Assembly (NCBI GenBank): GCA_001899765.1
Contig: MKWM01000040.1
Coordinates: 1 to 64,000, forward strand
Origin: Thiobacillus sp. 63-78
GTDB taxonomy: Bacteria > Pseudomonadota > Gammaproteobacteria > Burkholderiales > Thiobacillaceae
Length of the DNA stretch: 64,000 nt
Reading direction: 5' to 3'
The notes under the pieces: model-generated
Told to the model about the DNA's origin: nothing
The model's input: only the letters and a program-made list of their open reading frames with translations
Database searches by the model: none
Shown: positions 18,373-27,161 of the stretch, one piece after another
Layout: every line of letters starts with the position of its first letter
Numbering within the stretch: the stretch's first letter is position 1
Translations under genes and position numbers: made by a program

Positions 18373-18936
18373 TTACTCCTTGCGTAGATGGATGACTTCC
18401 TGGATCAGTCGCTGCATCGGCGGGCTGTCCCAGTGGTGTGGCCCGGTCTTGCCGGCCAGCAGACGGCCTTCACGGTCGAGCAGATAGGTCACCGGCACGC
18501 CGGCCGCGCGGTAGTCGCCGGCAGTCTTGCGGTCGTTGTCCAGCAGCACGTCGAAACCGGGCCGCTGCCCATCCAGGAAGCGCATCACCGCGGTATCGTT
18601 ATCTGCCACGGCGATGGCAAGCACGGTGAAGTCGCGTTTCCCCAGCGTTTGTTGCAGGCGCTGCAGGGAAGGGAATTCCTCACGGCAGGGCGGACACCAG
18701 CTCGCCCAGAAATTGAGCAGTACCACTCGGCCCCGATAGTCGTGCTTGTCGCGCGTTTCGCCATCGAGGCCGGGCAGCGCGAAGGCAGGGGCTTTCAGCG
18801 GCACGGCATAGGCTTCCATGCCCGCCTCGCTGGCAAGCGCGGCGAGCGTCGGGCTGTCGGCCGAAGCGGGAAGAACGGTCAGCGGCCCGGACAGCGTCAG
18901 AACCAGGACTGGCAACAATCTGCGCATGGCCGCCAT
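18373..18936 (-). CDS. TlpA/ResA-like periplasmic thioredoxin
   Basis: A 187-residue exported or anchored thioredoxin. Two ATGs (18936 and 18927) are near GGGAGG; the first is closer than ideal and the second farther, so the start is uncertain by three residues. Signal RRLLPVLVLTLSGPLTVLPASA, then the AhpC/TSA-type fold with FWASWCPPC (Cys81, Cys84), LLDNDRKTAGDYRAAGVPVTYLLDREG with the cis-proline. It should reduce or exchange disulfides in the periplasm. Being between the rhodanese and a small cysteine protein, a role in persulfide or disulfide turnover for the molybdoenzyme pathway is plausible. Confidence 0.88.
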   Translation of the reverse strand: MAAMRRLLPVLVLTLSGPLTVLPASADSPTLAALASEAGMEAYAVPLKAPAFALPGLDGETRDKHDYRGRVVLLNFWASWCPPCREEFPSLQRLQQTLGKRDFTVLAIAVADNDTAVMRFLDGQRPGFDVLLDNDRKTAGDYRAAGVPVTYLLDREGRLLAGKTGPHHWDSPPMQRLIQEVIHLRKE

Positions 18937-18950
18937 TCGCCTCCCGGTGC

Positions 18951-19295
18951 CTACAGGCAACCCTTGAAAAACTTGCGCTCACCGCTGGTTTCCAGCAGGT
19001 CCAGCTTGACGGGCTGCAGCACGCCATCCCGCAGCTCTCCCGTCAGGCGCACCTTCTTGCCGTAGGCCTTGTCCAGTACGTCGGGTGCGATGCTCCGGCC
19101 CTCGCCGTGGAGAAAGGCGAGGATGCGGCCGTCTTCCAGCAGCAGGACGGGGTGGTCGACGTGATGCAACGGGCAGTCCGTTACTTGATGGGCTGCCGCA
19201 CATGGCTCCCCGACGATCCAGCCGTCCCAGGCCGGGCTGGCAGCACAGGCCCACGACGCTTGAAGCAGCGCGACGCCCAGAACTGCCCGGCGCAT
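18951..19295 (-). CDS. Small periplasmic protein of unknown function
   Basis: 114 residues; the ATG at 19295 is 8 bases from GGGGGG and overlaps nothing. Signal peptide MRRAVLGVALLQASWACA. The mature part has EPCAAAHQVTDCPLHHVDHP, a pair of cysteines with a histidine cluster (about residues 32-48), then LLLEDGRILAFLHGEG and a final cysteine near the C-terminus (FKGCL). I recognise no family. The Cys/His arrangement could bind metal or heme or form a disulfide. It is tightly packed in the sulfur operon. Confidence 0.7.
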   Translation of the reverse strand: MRRAVLGVALLQASWACAASPAWDGWIVGEPCAAAHQVTDCPLHHVDHPVLLLEDGRILAFLHGEGRSIAPDVLDKAYGKKVRLTGELRDGVLQPVKLDLLETSGERKFFKGCL

Positions 19296-19296
19296 C

Positions 19297-19737
19297 TTAT
19301 TCACCCCCCTTGATGGCGGCCTTGAGGGCTTCGTGTTCCTTCTTCACTTCGGTGAGGCGACCGCCACGATCTTGCCTGGGCGCCCCCTCGATTTCGATGA
19401 CGTCCACCATCTGGGCGAAGCCGACCATGCCGTTGAAGTCGCCACCATCTTCGGCGATGAGCTGATCGCCGTAGTACACGGCGGGCGCCTTGGCCCACGG
19501 AGCGAGGCTCGCCGGCAGGACGATGATGGGAATCTTGTACAGGTTGTTCAGCTCGGCGGCGATCTGCATGTTGTTGTTGCAACGCAGCGCGGGGGGCTCG
19601 CGCACCACCAGGGTGAGCACTTTCTGCCCCCCGATCACGGTATTGCCGGGCGGGCCGGCGAAAACAGGTTGCGCCGCCGGGAAGGCCATCGCCAGCAACA
19701 GGAAGAACAGGCCAGAAAGAAGGTTTCGGATGGGCAT
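19297..19737 (-). CDS. Small periplasmic thioredoxin-fold-like protein
   Basis: 146 residues with a clean signal peptide (LLSGLFFLLLAMAFPAAQPVFA) and TAGGAGA upstream of the ATG. The middle reads VLTLVVREPPALRCNNNMQ, helix-like AAELNNLYKIPIIVLPASL, then APAVYYGDQLI, which looks like the cis-proline segment of a thioredoxin or glutaredoxin fold. Only one cysteine remains where a CxxC would be. The C-terminus is charged (EVKKEHEALKAAIKGGE). No named family recognised; the fold idea is an inference. It is second in the sulfur operon, after the TauE/SafE gene. Confidence 0.7.
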   Translation of the reverse strand: MPIRNLLSGLFFLLLAMAFPAAQPVFAGPPGNTVIGGQKVLTLVVREPPALRCNNNMQIAAELNNLYKIPIIVLPASLAPWAKAPAVYYGDQLIAEDGGDFNGMVGFAQMVDVIEIEGAPRQDRGGRLTEVKKEHEALKAAIKGGE

Positions 19738-19747
19738 GGAGAATCTC

Positions 19748-20548
19748 CTAGAAAACGTTCTTGAGCAGAATGTAAGTCGCCACGACTACCAGGAACCAGG
19801 CGAACGCCTTTTTCAGCGTGGCTTGGGATAGGCGGGTGGAAAAGCGCGCGCCGACGAAGCTGCCGATGACAGTCACGGCTGTGAACCCCCCCATCACGGC
19901 CCAGTCGACGGGCACGTTGCCCATATAGCCTGCGAAGCCGGAATAGCAGTTGGCCGCGACGATGGCAAGCGAGGTCCCCACGGCGGTTTTCATCGGGATA
20001 CCCGAGAGCAGCACCAGCGCCGGCACGATCAAAAAGCCGCCGCCCACGCCGACGAGGCCGGTGAGCGCGCCCACAGCGATGCCGAGCAGGGCGATTTGGC
20101 CCATGCGGGGCGAGAAAAACTCCCGGCGGCCGCCGATCGCCGCCGCCCCGCCGTCGTCTGCGTACATCAGGCCACCAGCCGCTGGCGCAGTGACCCTGAC
20201 CGGTTTCAGCATGCGCCAGGCAGCGGCGTACATGACCAGGGCGAACAGGGTGAGCTGGATCACCACGGGCGTCAGCAATCCCACGCGTGAGCCGACAGAC
20301 GTGCCGATCACCCCAAACAAGCCGAACACGAGTGCGACCCGGACATCGACCAGGCCACGGCGCCAGTTATCCAGAGCGGAAACGGTGGCGGTGACTGCTA
20401 CCACCCCCAGACTCATGGCGATGGCGGACTTGGGGTCGATGTGGAGCAGGTATATCAGCGCCGGCAGGGCGATGATGGATCCCCCCGACCCGAGTAATCC
20501 CAGCACCAGTCCGGTAGCCAGGCCGGCAATAAGCGCAGATAAAGGCAT
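19748..20548 (-). CDS. TauE/SafE-family membrane transporter
   Basis: A 266-residue polytopic protein with about 8 helices in two related halves, each opened by a glycine-rich stretch: [19 protein letters not shown] and [21 protein letters not shown]. That pair marks the TauE/SafE (sulfite exporter) family. AACAGGAGATAAAC precedes the ATG. As the first gene of the rhodanese/molybdoenzyme operon it may export sulfite, thiosulfate or another sulfur anion, or import one; family members vary, so the substrate is open. An AT-rich operator-like region lies just upstream. Confidence 0.9.
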   Translation of the reverse strand: MPLSALIAGLATGLVLGLLGSGGSIIALPALIYLLHIDPKSAIAMSLGVVAVTATVSALDNWRRGLVDVRVALVFGLFGVIGTSVGSRVGLLTPVVIQLTLFALVMYAAAWRMLKPVRVTAPAAGGLMYADDGGAAAIGGRREFFSPRMGQIALLGIAVGALTGLVGVGGGFLIVPALVLLSGIPMKTAVGTSLAIVAANCYSGFAGYMGNVPVDWAVMGGFTAVTVIGSFVGARFSTRLSQATLKKAFAWFLVVVATYILLKNVF

Positions 20549-20650
20549 GTTTATCTCCTGTTAAAGGGCTTGGAAATATTGTCGATGCCGTAGCCGGGGT
20601 CGCGCCAGAAGCGGCCGGGGTCGCCAGGACATCCATGCACCAAGATTCAA

Positions 20651-20715
20651 TAATTCAAAAGAACGCTTGAATAATGGGTACAACAAGGCTGGATGTCAAT
20701 CGATTTTTTGAATTA
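20651..20715. promoter_or_regulatory. Palindromic operator region before the sulfur operon
   Basis: Three copies of the half-site TTGAAT occur in an otherwise GC-rich area: reversed at 20653-20658, forward at 20667-20672, and forward at 20708-20713. The first two form ATTCAA-N8-TTGAAT, and TAATTCAA (20651-20658) is matched by TTGAATTA (20708-20715). The region is 100 bases upstream of the TauE/SafE start and next to a decayed rhodanese-type regulator fragment. ArsR-family sulfide-responsive repressors bind AT-rich inverted repeats of this general kind; assignment to such a repressor is inference. Confidence 0.55.
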
Positions 20716-20735
20716 TTTTACGTGACCGGAATCGA

Positions 20736-20945
20736 TCAGATTTTCGAATCCGGCGCGTCGCGCTCGACCGGCCGGCTTTCGGCCTTCCACTCGGGGAGGC
20801 CGTCTTCCAGACGGCGCGCCTGATAGCCGGCTTCCCGCAGCGCCGCCACGGCATCGAGCCAGCATGCAATAGGGACCGCGGCAGTAGGCAACGATCTCCT
20901 GCCCATGCGGAAGACCGTTGCCGCCTTCGGCCGGGCACTGGACAT
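20736..20945 (-). pseudogene. Frameshifted rhodanese-domain remnant, possibly of an ArsR-rhodanese regulator
   Basis: One frame carries GQEIVAYCRGPYCMLA, the active-site loop of the single-domain rhodaneses fused to ArsR-type regulators. The next frame continues with DAVAALREAGYQARRLEDG and LPEWKAESRPVE, the expected C-terminal half. The two join only through a one-base shift near 20860. The HTH domain and the first half of the rhodanese domain are missing upstream. It therefore looks like the tail of a dead regulator, lying beside a palindromic operator at the head of the sulfur operon. Confidence 0.65.
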
Positions 20946-21055
20946 CAGGCTTGGCTGCGCCAGGGACTGCCTGGGCGTTACGCACTTTGATGAAGATCAG
21001 TGGCGGGGCTCCCGGAATGGCTGGCCGGTTTGGTGCGGAACTGGCGGCTGGCGCC

Positions 21056-22267
21056 TCAAACGTTTTCGCGCAGCGCATCCACCACCGGGATCCTTTGCAC
21101 CCGTGCCGCGGGCAGGATCGCGGCAGCGATGGTGGCGATGAATCCTACGAGGAACGCGCCGGCAATCACCGAAGGCACGAGGCGGATATGGGCGACATAA
21201 CTGAGATCCGCATTGGGCGGGGGCGGCATGGGAATGCCGATGGCCGAGATGATCAACGCCAGGAGCATGCCCAGAACCACACCGGCTCCCGCTCCGGCCG
21301 CGGCGATCAGGGTGTTTTCAGCCATGATGAGGGCGAAGATCCGGCGTTTGCGATTCCCCAGGGCCATCATGGTGCCGAATTCTCCGACGCGTTCGAAAAT
21401 GCTCATGTTCACGCTGTTGGCCACGCTCAGCAGCACCATGAGCAGAATGATCAGGCGCAGCACGCCGAATTGCGCATCGTACATTTCGACCGTTTTGGCG
21501 TAGAAGTCATTCAATTCGACCCAGGTCTTGACGTCCAGACTGGCGCCGCGAAAGTCCGCCTTCAGCAAGGCGGCGACGCGTTCGGTGTCGCGCGTGTGTT
21601 GCAGGGCAACCACCAGTGTGTTGATCCCGGGGGTGGCGAGCAGATCCTGCGCGGCGGCAAGAGGAATGCGAAGCGCGCGGGCGTCGTAATCCTTTGAAAA
21701 CGTCTGGAAGGTGCCGACCACCTGAAACTCCAGGCTGTTCAACGCACCCTCCGGCGTGTTGATTACCAGATTGGTCCAGTCCCCGGGCTTGAGCTTGAGC
21801 GCCCGAGCCAGATCCTGTCCGAGCAGCATCCCGTTGAGGTCCTGTTTTTCCAGCGTGCGGCCGGCCGTGATGACCAGGCCGCTGCCGAGTTTTGCTTCGT
21901 GAACAGGCTCGATCCCTTCGCCGACGATGGGCTGGTCGGAATGGCCATTGTTGATGAGGCCGGCAAAGTACAGCCTGCCCATGACATCCTCCACGCCGGC
22001 CGTGCCCGCCACCCGGGCCCTGATTTTTTCGGCATCATGAATGAGGAATTTTTCAGGGCTGCGCGCGCCCCGCTCGAGGTAGCCCGCCCGGGTGATCTGC
22101 AGGTGGCCGGTCTGGGAATGGATCAGGACCTCCCCCAGTTGGGCGAATATGTCGTGGACGAATCCGCCGCTCAGGATCAGTCCGACCACGCCGGCGATGA
22201 TGGCCATCAAGGTCATGCCGGTTCGTGTCTTGTGGCGCAGTACATTGCGAAATGCGAGCTTCCACAT
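21056..22267 (-). CDS. ABC transporter permease (FtsX/MacB/LolC-E type), second gene
   Basis: 403 residues; the start at 22267 (MWKLAFRNVLRHKTRTG) is typical, and the longer frame reading into the neighbouring gene is rejected. Topology: one N-terminal helix, a periplasmic domain of about 210 residues (about 45-255), then three helices, the MacB-PCD plus FtsX layout. The segment SVANSVNMSIFERVGEFGTMMALG is the usual cytoplasmic coupling region. It follows the paired permease gene by 10 bases. The ATPase at 9.0 kb is the likely partner. Confidence 0.88.
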   Translation of the reverse strand: MWKLAFRNVLRHKTRTGMTLMAIIAGVVGLILSGGFVHDIFAQLGEVLIHSQTGHLQITRAGYLERGARSPEKFLIHDAEKIRARVAGTAGVEDVMGRLYFAGLINNGHSDQPIVGEGIEPVHEAKLGSGLVITAGRTLEKQDLNGMLLGQDLARALKLKPGDWTNLVINTPEGALNSLEFQVVGTFQTFSKDYDARALRIPLAAAQDLLATPGINTLVVALQHTRDTERVAALLKADFRGASLDVKTWVELNDFYAKTVEMYDAQFGVLRLIILLMVLLSVANSVNMSIFERVGEFGTMMALGNRKRRIFALIMAENTLIAAAGAGAGVVLGMLLALIISAIGIPMPPPPNADLSYVAHIRLVPSVIAGAFLVGFIATIAAAILPAARVQRIPVVDALRENV

Positions 22268-22277
22268 CGGCGTGCCC

Positions 22278-23528
22278 TTAGCGGCCGTGACGCAAGGCGT
22301 CGACAATGACCAGGCGTGAAGCGCGCCAGGCAGGGTAGATGCTGGCCAGCAGGGTCGTTGATATGGCGATGACGAAGGCATCGCGCGCAATGCCGGGCGT
22401 GATGATGACCCTGCCGGTAAAGTCATGAGCCATGCCGGGCCCGGCGGGGATGGGGATTCCCACGTACGAGATGGCTGTGGCAAGCAGGTAGCCGGCCAGA
22501 AAACCGATCGTGCCGCCCAGGATGCCCAGCAACCCGCCTTCCATCAGAAAGAGGGAAAGAATGCGCTTGCGCCGGATGCCGAGGGCCATGGCGGTCCCGA
22601 TTTCTATGGTTCGCTCCATGACGCTCATGGTCATGGTGTTGCTGATGCTGAGCACAATGATGCAGGCGATGATCAGCTTCACGACCCCGATCTGGCGGGA
22701 AAAAAGCGCGACGGTTTTGTTATAGAAATCCGCCAGTTGATACCAGGGGATGATTTCCAGTTTGTTGAGCGGTGCGGTCTTACCGAGACGGGCGACGGTC
22801 GCCGCGGTCATTTCCGTCTGCCGCAGCATGACGACCCAGAGATGAGCGCCTTGAACGCGCAGGAGTTCGCGCGCCGTCTCGATGGGCACATACAGCATGG
22901 AGTCGTTGTAGGCCTTGACGGTAATGGCGGCCAATCCGCGCACATGCCCCTCGATGGCCCGCAAGCCGCCGCCGGGCGCATTGGTCAGCAGGACGATCGT
23001 GTCGCCTGTCTTGACCCCCAGGTTGGCGGCGAGACCCGCGCCCATCAGGATGCCCTTGGGATCGCCGACATCGAGCGTCTGTCCTTCCCTGATCACGACA
23101 TTGTGCATGGAGGGATCCTGGGCCGGATCGATGCCCAGACCCAGAAACGACAAGGTGCTCTCGCCATGACTGACGAGGCCGCTGAAATCGAGTCTTTGTG
23201 ACACGGTCTTTACGCCCGGAAGATGTTCAACGGCAGCGAGTGCGGCCGGATCATCGGGCAGGAGATACGCGAGGGGATCGGACTTGCCGTTTGCCTGGTA
23301 GCCCGGCCGGGACACTTGAACGTGACCATACTGCGGGATGGCGATCTCTTCCCGGTTGGCCCAGAATATCCACTCGATATAGCCCGTCGCGAGCATCATC
23401 GCCGTCACGCCGAATCCGATGGCCGCCAGTGCAAACAGGCTGCGCCGCCGTTGGCGGAGCACATTGCGCAAGGCAAGGCGGAAATCCACCTTGCCTGCGT
23501 TCAATAGATGTCGGGCCTTCTCAAGCAT
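22278..23528 (-). CDS. ABC transporter permease (FtsX/MacB/LolC-E type), first gene
   Basis: 416 residues with the same layout as its neighbour: DFRLALRNVLRQRRRSLFALAAIG at the first helix (read as two shorter motifs, LALRNVLRQ and RRSLFALAAIG), a periplasmic domain, and three C-terminal helices with TMTMSVMERTIEIGTAMALG. Two non-identical FtsX permeases with one LolD-type ATPase mirror LolCDE. With the LolA-like protein and the porin at 8-11 kb this suggests a lipid or lipoprotein traffic system other than the housekeeping Lol pathway. It is divergent from hemN across 243 bases. Confidence 0.88.
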   Translation of the reverse strand: MLEKARHLLNAGKVDFRLALRNVLRQRRRSLFALAAIGFGVTAMMLATGYIEWIFWANREEIAIPQYGHVQVSRPGYQANGKSDPLAYLLPDDPAALAAVEHLPGVKTVSQRLDFSGLVSHGESTLSFLGLGIDPAQDPSMHNVVIREGQTLDVGDPKGILMGAGLAANLGVKTGDTIVLLTNAPGGGLRAIEGHVRGLAAITVKAYNDSMLYVPIETARELLRVQGAHLWVVMLRQTEMTAATVARLGKTAPLNKLEIIPWYQLADFYNKTVALFSRQIGVVKLIIACIIVLSISNTMTMSVMERTIEIGTAMALGIRRKRILSLFLMEGGLLGILGGTIGFLAGYLLATAISYVGIPIPAGPGMAHDFTGRVIITPGIARDAFVIAISTTLLASIYPAWRASRLVIVDALRHGR

Positions 23529-23771
23529 CGCGGATCATCAAGGAAGAAAGGGGCCTCAGGCGCTCGTGCAAGGGTGGAACAGGTATCGGCCCCCGGGTGC
23601 GCCGGGCAGCGGCTTCCCCTCAACAACGGTTCGTCGATGCCGGTCTTGAGCGATGGCAGCCAACCGCCCCGAACTTTACCGCAAAATCCGGCCAGCCCCC
23701 CAGCCCCGCACGGCTGGATTTCATGCGTGGGCTATGATAAAAGACCTCGTTATCCGATGTGATCCGTTCCC

Positions 23772-25142
23772 ATGACTGCGACCCTCCTGGAACTGCTCCA
23801 GAAATACAGCGTACCCGGTCCCCGTTACACGTCCTACCCGACCGCGCCCTATTTTCGTACCGACTTCGGCGAGGCGGACTGGGCCGACGCGCTGGCTGCG
23901 GCGTCCGTTGACCGTGGCTTGTCGCTGTATGCCCACATTCCGTTCTGCGACACGCTCTGTCATTTCTGCGGCTGCAACATGGTGGCGACGCGCGATTACA
24001 GCAAGACCCAGCCCTATCTGGTGCAGCTCGATCAGGAAATGGCGCGCACGGCGCACCAGGTGGATCCGGGTCGCGTGGTCCATCAATTGCATTGGGGCGG
24101 AGGCACGCCCACCTATCTGAATCCCGACGATATTCGCCGCCTGATGAGCATGATGCGCCGGCATTTCACGCTCGCCGCCGAGGCCGAGATCAGCTGCGAG
24201 ATCGACCCGCGCGAACTGACGCGCGCGCATCTGGAGGCCTTGCGCGAATCCGGCTTCAATCGCGTTTCGTTTGGCGTGCAGGACATGGACCCGGCGGTGC
24301 AGCAGGCCGTCAACCGCATCCAGTCGCGGGATCTGATCCAGCGGGTCCTCGACTGGTCGCGTGAGTTGGGTTTTTCCAGCATCAACCTGGATCTGATCGT
24401 GGGGCTGCCGAAACAGACGGTCGCAAGCTTCCGCCGCACGCTGGAACAGGTCACCGAATGGTCGCCGGATCGTCTGGCGGTGTTCGCGTATGCGCATGTC
24501 CCGTGGCTGAAAAAGCATCAGCGCCTGATCAAGGAAGACGACCTGCCGGATTCCGCGACGCGCCTGGGCCTGCAGCAGGCCGTGAACGAGATGCTGGGCG
24601 CGGTGGGCTACGTCAACATCGGCCTCGACCATTACGCCCGTCCGGACGACGAGCTCGTCCGCGCGCAGCAGAACAAGACGCTGTGGCGTAATTTCCAGGG
24701 CTATACCACACACAAGAACTGCGACATCCTGGCGTTCGGCGTCTCCAGCATCAGCCAGACGGCCGACGTGTACATGCAGAACGACAAGAACCTCAAGCGC
24801 TACCAGGAGCGTATTGCCGCGACCGGGTACGCGGTCGAACGAGGCCTCAAACTCACCCGCGACGACCAGATCCGCCGCGATGCGATCACCCGCGTGATGT
24901 GCGATCTGGAACTTGATTTTGCAGCGTTCGGTCGCGAATGGAATATCGCGTTCACCGACTATTTCGCCGATACGCTGGCCGATCTGCGCCCGCTCGCCGA
25001 CGACGGACTGGTGGCCCTTGCGTCAGACCGGATCAGCGTGACCCCGCGCGGCCGGTTGTTCCTGCGCAACATCGGCATGTGTTTCGACCGTTATCTCAAG
25101 GAAGCCGCCGGCACGCAACCGCGTTATTCGCGCACCGCCTGA
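23772..25142 (+). CDS. hemN: Oxygen-independent coproporphyrinogen III oxidase
   Basis: 456 residues, the normal HemN length. A radical-SAM enzyme that decarboxylates coproporphyrinogen III in anaerobic heme synthesis. The cluster motif is CDTLCHFCGC (Cys59, Cys63, Cys66, plus HemN-specific Cys68), followed by HWGGGTPT, the SAM-binding region EIDPREL, and NIGLDHYARPDDEL and the C-terminal HemN domain with GMCFDRYL. These features separate true HemN from the HemW paralogue. I looked for an FNR/Anr box (TTGAT-N4-ATCAA) in the 243-base upstream gap and saw none. Confidence 0.96.
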   Translation: MTATLLELLQKYSVPGPRYTSYPTAPYFRTDFGEADWADALAAASVDRGLSLYAHIPFCDTLCHFCGCNMVATRDYSKTQPYLVQLDQEMARTAHQVDPGRVVHQLHWGGGTPTYLNPDDIRRLMSMMRRHFTLAAEAEISCEIDPRELTRAHLEALRESGFNRVSFGVQDMDPAVQQAVNRIQSRDLIQRVLDWSRELGFSSINLDLIVGLPKQTVASFRRTLEQVTEWSPDRLAVFAYAHVPWLKKHQRLIKEDDLPDSATRLGLQQAVNEMLGAVGYVNIGLDHYARPDDELVRAQQNKTLWRNFQGYTTHKNCDILAFGVSSISQTADVYMQNDKNLKRYQERIAATGYAVERGLKLTRDDQIRRDAITRVMCDLELDFAAFGREWNIAFTDYFADTLADLRPLADDGLVALASDRISVTPRGRLFLRNIGMCFDRYLKEAAGTQPRYSRTA

Positions 25143-25179
25143 GTCCGGCGCTCGGGTGGATAGACGACGGCCATTCCCT

Positions 25180-26097
25180 TTATTCCCGTTTTGCCGGTTG
25201 ATGGGTCGCGCCCAGCACCGCGCCGATCGTCACCAGCGCGACGCCGGCAAGGGCCACGGCGTCGAGAGCCTCCCCCAGCAAGGGGATGGCGGCGACGGCC
25301 GAGATGCCGGGAACCATGGCCAGCATGAGGGTCGCGCGCTGCGGTCCGATGTTGTGGATGGCGTAGGCGAAGAGCAGGCCGGCAATCGAGGCCGCCAGGA
25401 TGCCCTGATAAACGCCCTGCCACAGAATGAAGGACAGGGAAACGGTGGCGATGGCCTTGGGCAGGCACAGCAGATAAACCGGCGTGTAGCACGCCACTGA
25501 AATCACGGCGATACCGATCGTTGCGTCCAGGGGCGAGACATGCCAGTGCTTGAGCAGCAAGCCAAATGCGGCATAGCAGATTGCGGCAAGCAGAAAGAAC
25601 ACATCCCCCGCCCATTGATGGGCGGGCGCCCCGGAAAATTGACCGAAGCTGTGGAGGCCGATCAGCACGATCCCCGCCCCGGCGACCAGCAGGGCGAATT
25701 CAGACCGGATGCCGGGGCGGTGCCCGAGTATGAGCCAGGCGATCAACGCCGTGGCAAAGGGAATGCCGCCGTTGACCAGAATGCCCGCATGCGCGGCCGG
25801 CGCCAGTGAAAAGCCCGAGTACACCAGCAAGCCGTAGCTCATGCCGCCCAACGCGGCCAGTACGGCCAGTCGCGGCCAGTCGAGGCGCCGCCAGCGGGCC
25901 GGCACGAACGGAAGACACACGATGCCCGAGAAGATGAAGCGGATGGCGGCCATGTCATAAGGCGTCAGCGGGCTGCGTCCGCCCAGCCGCGAGACGATGT
26001 TGAAGCCGGACCAGACCACGACGACCGCCGCCGCCGCCGCAAAGCCCTTGAACAGGTGGAAACGGTGGGCCGGAGCAGGCGGGGCTTCCTTGGTCAT
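25180..26097 (-). CDS. EamA-family (DMT) transporter
   Basis: 305 residues with ten predicted helices forming two EamA repeats (about 18-145 and 165-295). Typical features are VVWSGFNIVSRLGG in helix 1, MAAIRFIFSGIVCLPF in helix 2 and LLGEALDAVALAGVALVTIG near the end. Family members export amino acids, nucleosides or other metabolites through the inner membrane; the substrate cannot be predicted here. It is convergent with hemN (38-base gap) and divergent from phosphoribulokinase, so it is likely its own transcript. Confidence 0.88.
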   Translation of the reverse strand: MTKEAPPAPAHRFHLFKGFAAAAAVVVVWSGFNIVSRLGGRSPLTPYDMAAIRFIFSGIVCLPFVPARWRRLDWPRLAVLAALGGMSYGLLVYSGFSLAPAAHAGILVNGGIPFATALIAWLILGHRPGIRSEFALLVAGAGIVLIGLHSFGQFSGAPAHQWAGDVFFLLAAICYAAFGLLLKHWHVSPLDATIGIAVISVACYTPVYLLCLPKAIATVSLSFILWQGVYQGILAASIAGLLFAYAIHNIGPQRATLMLAMVPGISAVAAIPLLGEALDAVALAGVALVTIGAVLGATHQPAKRE

Positions 26098-26213
26098 GTG
26101 GCGGGATTTTGGGATACGCGTTGTCGCTCACCTTACCACTGGCACCTCAATCAGGTGCCGGGTTACACTTTCCGCTCTGCGGCCTTGTGGCCCATCCTGG
26201 GGAATCGCCGACC

Positions 26214-27161
26214 ATGTCCCAGCAGCATCCCATCATTGCCGTGACCGGTTCGTCCGGTGCCGGCCTGTCCACGATACGCCACGTGTTCAAGTTCATTTTC
26301 GAGCGCCTGAACATCAAACCCGCGATCGTTCATGGCGACGGTTTCCGGCGCTATACCGATCGGCAGTTCGCCGCCCTGCTCGAAGAAGCGCGGGGCAGCG
26401 GCCGCAACGTGTCCTGGTTCGGACCCGAGTGCAATCATTTCCAGGAGCTGGAATCCTTTTTCAGGACCTATGGCGAATGCGGCAGCGGCGTGTATCGCCA
26501 GTATGCGCACACGGCCGGGCACGGCGAGGCATTGGGCGTGCAGTCTGGCGAGTTCACGCCCTGGTCGCCCCTGCCGCCGGGCAGCGATCTCCTGTTCTAC
26601 GAGGGGCAGCATGGCGGCCTGATGGCCAACACCTGGACACGCCGCAAGCTTGACTCGCGTCACTTTCCACCGGAAATCGACCGGCGCGCGGGTCGGCAGG
26701 GTATCGACGTGGCCCAGCATGTGGACCTGCTGATCGGCGTGGCGCCTGCGATCAACCTGGAGTGGATACAGAAGATCCACCGCGACTGCAAAAAAGGCAC
26801 GTGCTCGCCCGAAGAGTCGGTGGAAACCATCCTGCGCCGCATGGACGACTACATCCATTACCTCGTTCCCCAGTTCGGCCTGACCGATTTCAATATCCAG
26901 CGCATGCCGCTGGTGGATACCTCCGACCCCTTCATTGCACGCGACGTGCCGCTGGCCGACGAATCGCTCTGCGTGATTCATTTTCGCGACCGCAAGCGCC
27001 ATGATTTTCCCGGCTTGCTCAAGCGTATTCCCGACGCCTACATGTCGCGTCCGACCACGATGGTGATTCCCAGCAAGAGCCTGCGCCTGGCCCTGGACGT
27101 GATTTGCAGTCCGATTCTGGCCGGGTTCATGGCGCTGCGCGGTGATCAGCCGGGTACGTGA
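26214..27161 (+). CDS. prk: Phosphoribulokinase
   Basis: 315 residues, the octameric class I bacterial type. It phosphorylates ribulose 5-phosphate to RuBP, the CO2 acceptor of RuBisCO. The ATG at 26214 begins MSQQHPIIAVTGSSGAG; the P-loop GSSGAGLST is at 12-20. Diagnostic stretches are FFRTYGECGSG, LLFYEGQHGG, INLEWIQKIHRDCKKG, ILRRMDDYIHYLVPQF and DTSDPFIARDVPLADES. RuBisCO genes are not in this window, so prk stands apart from a cbb operon. Presence of the gene is strong evidence for Calvin-cycle autotrophy. Confidence 0.96.
   Translation: MSQQHPIIAVTGSSGAGLSTIRHVFKFIFERLNIKPAIVHGDGFRRYTDRQFAALLEEARGSGRNVSWFGPECNHFQELESFFRTYGECGSGVYRQYAHTAGHGEALGVQSGEFTPWSPLPPGSDLLFYEGQHGGLMANTWTRRKLDSRHFPPEIDRRAGRQGIDVAQHVDLLIGVAPAINLEWIQKIHRDCKKGTCSPEESVETILRRMDDYIHYLVPQFGLTDFNIQRMPLVDTSDPFIARDVPLADESLCVIHFRDRKRHDFPGLLKRIPDAYMSRPTTMVIPSKSLRLALDVICSPILAGFMALRGDQPGT

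Noticed and set aside
23529..23771. FNR/Anr box before hemN
   Set aside because: No TTGAT-N4-ATCAA-like sequence was found in the gap.
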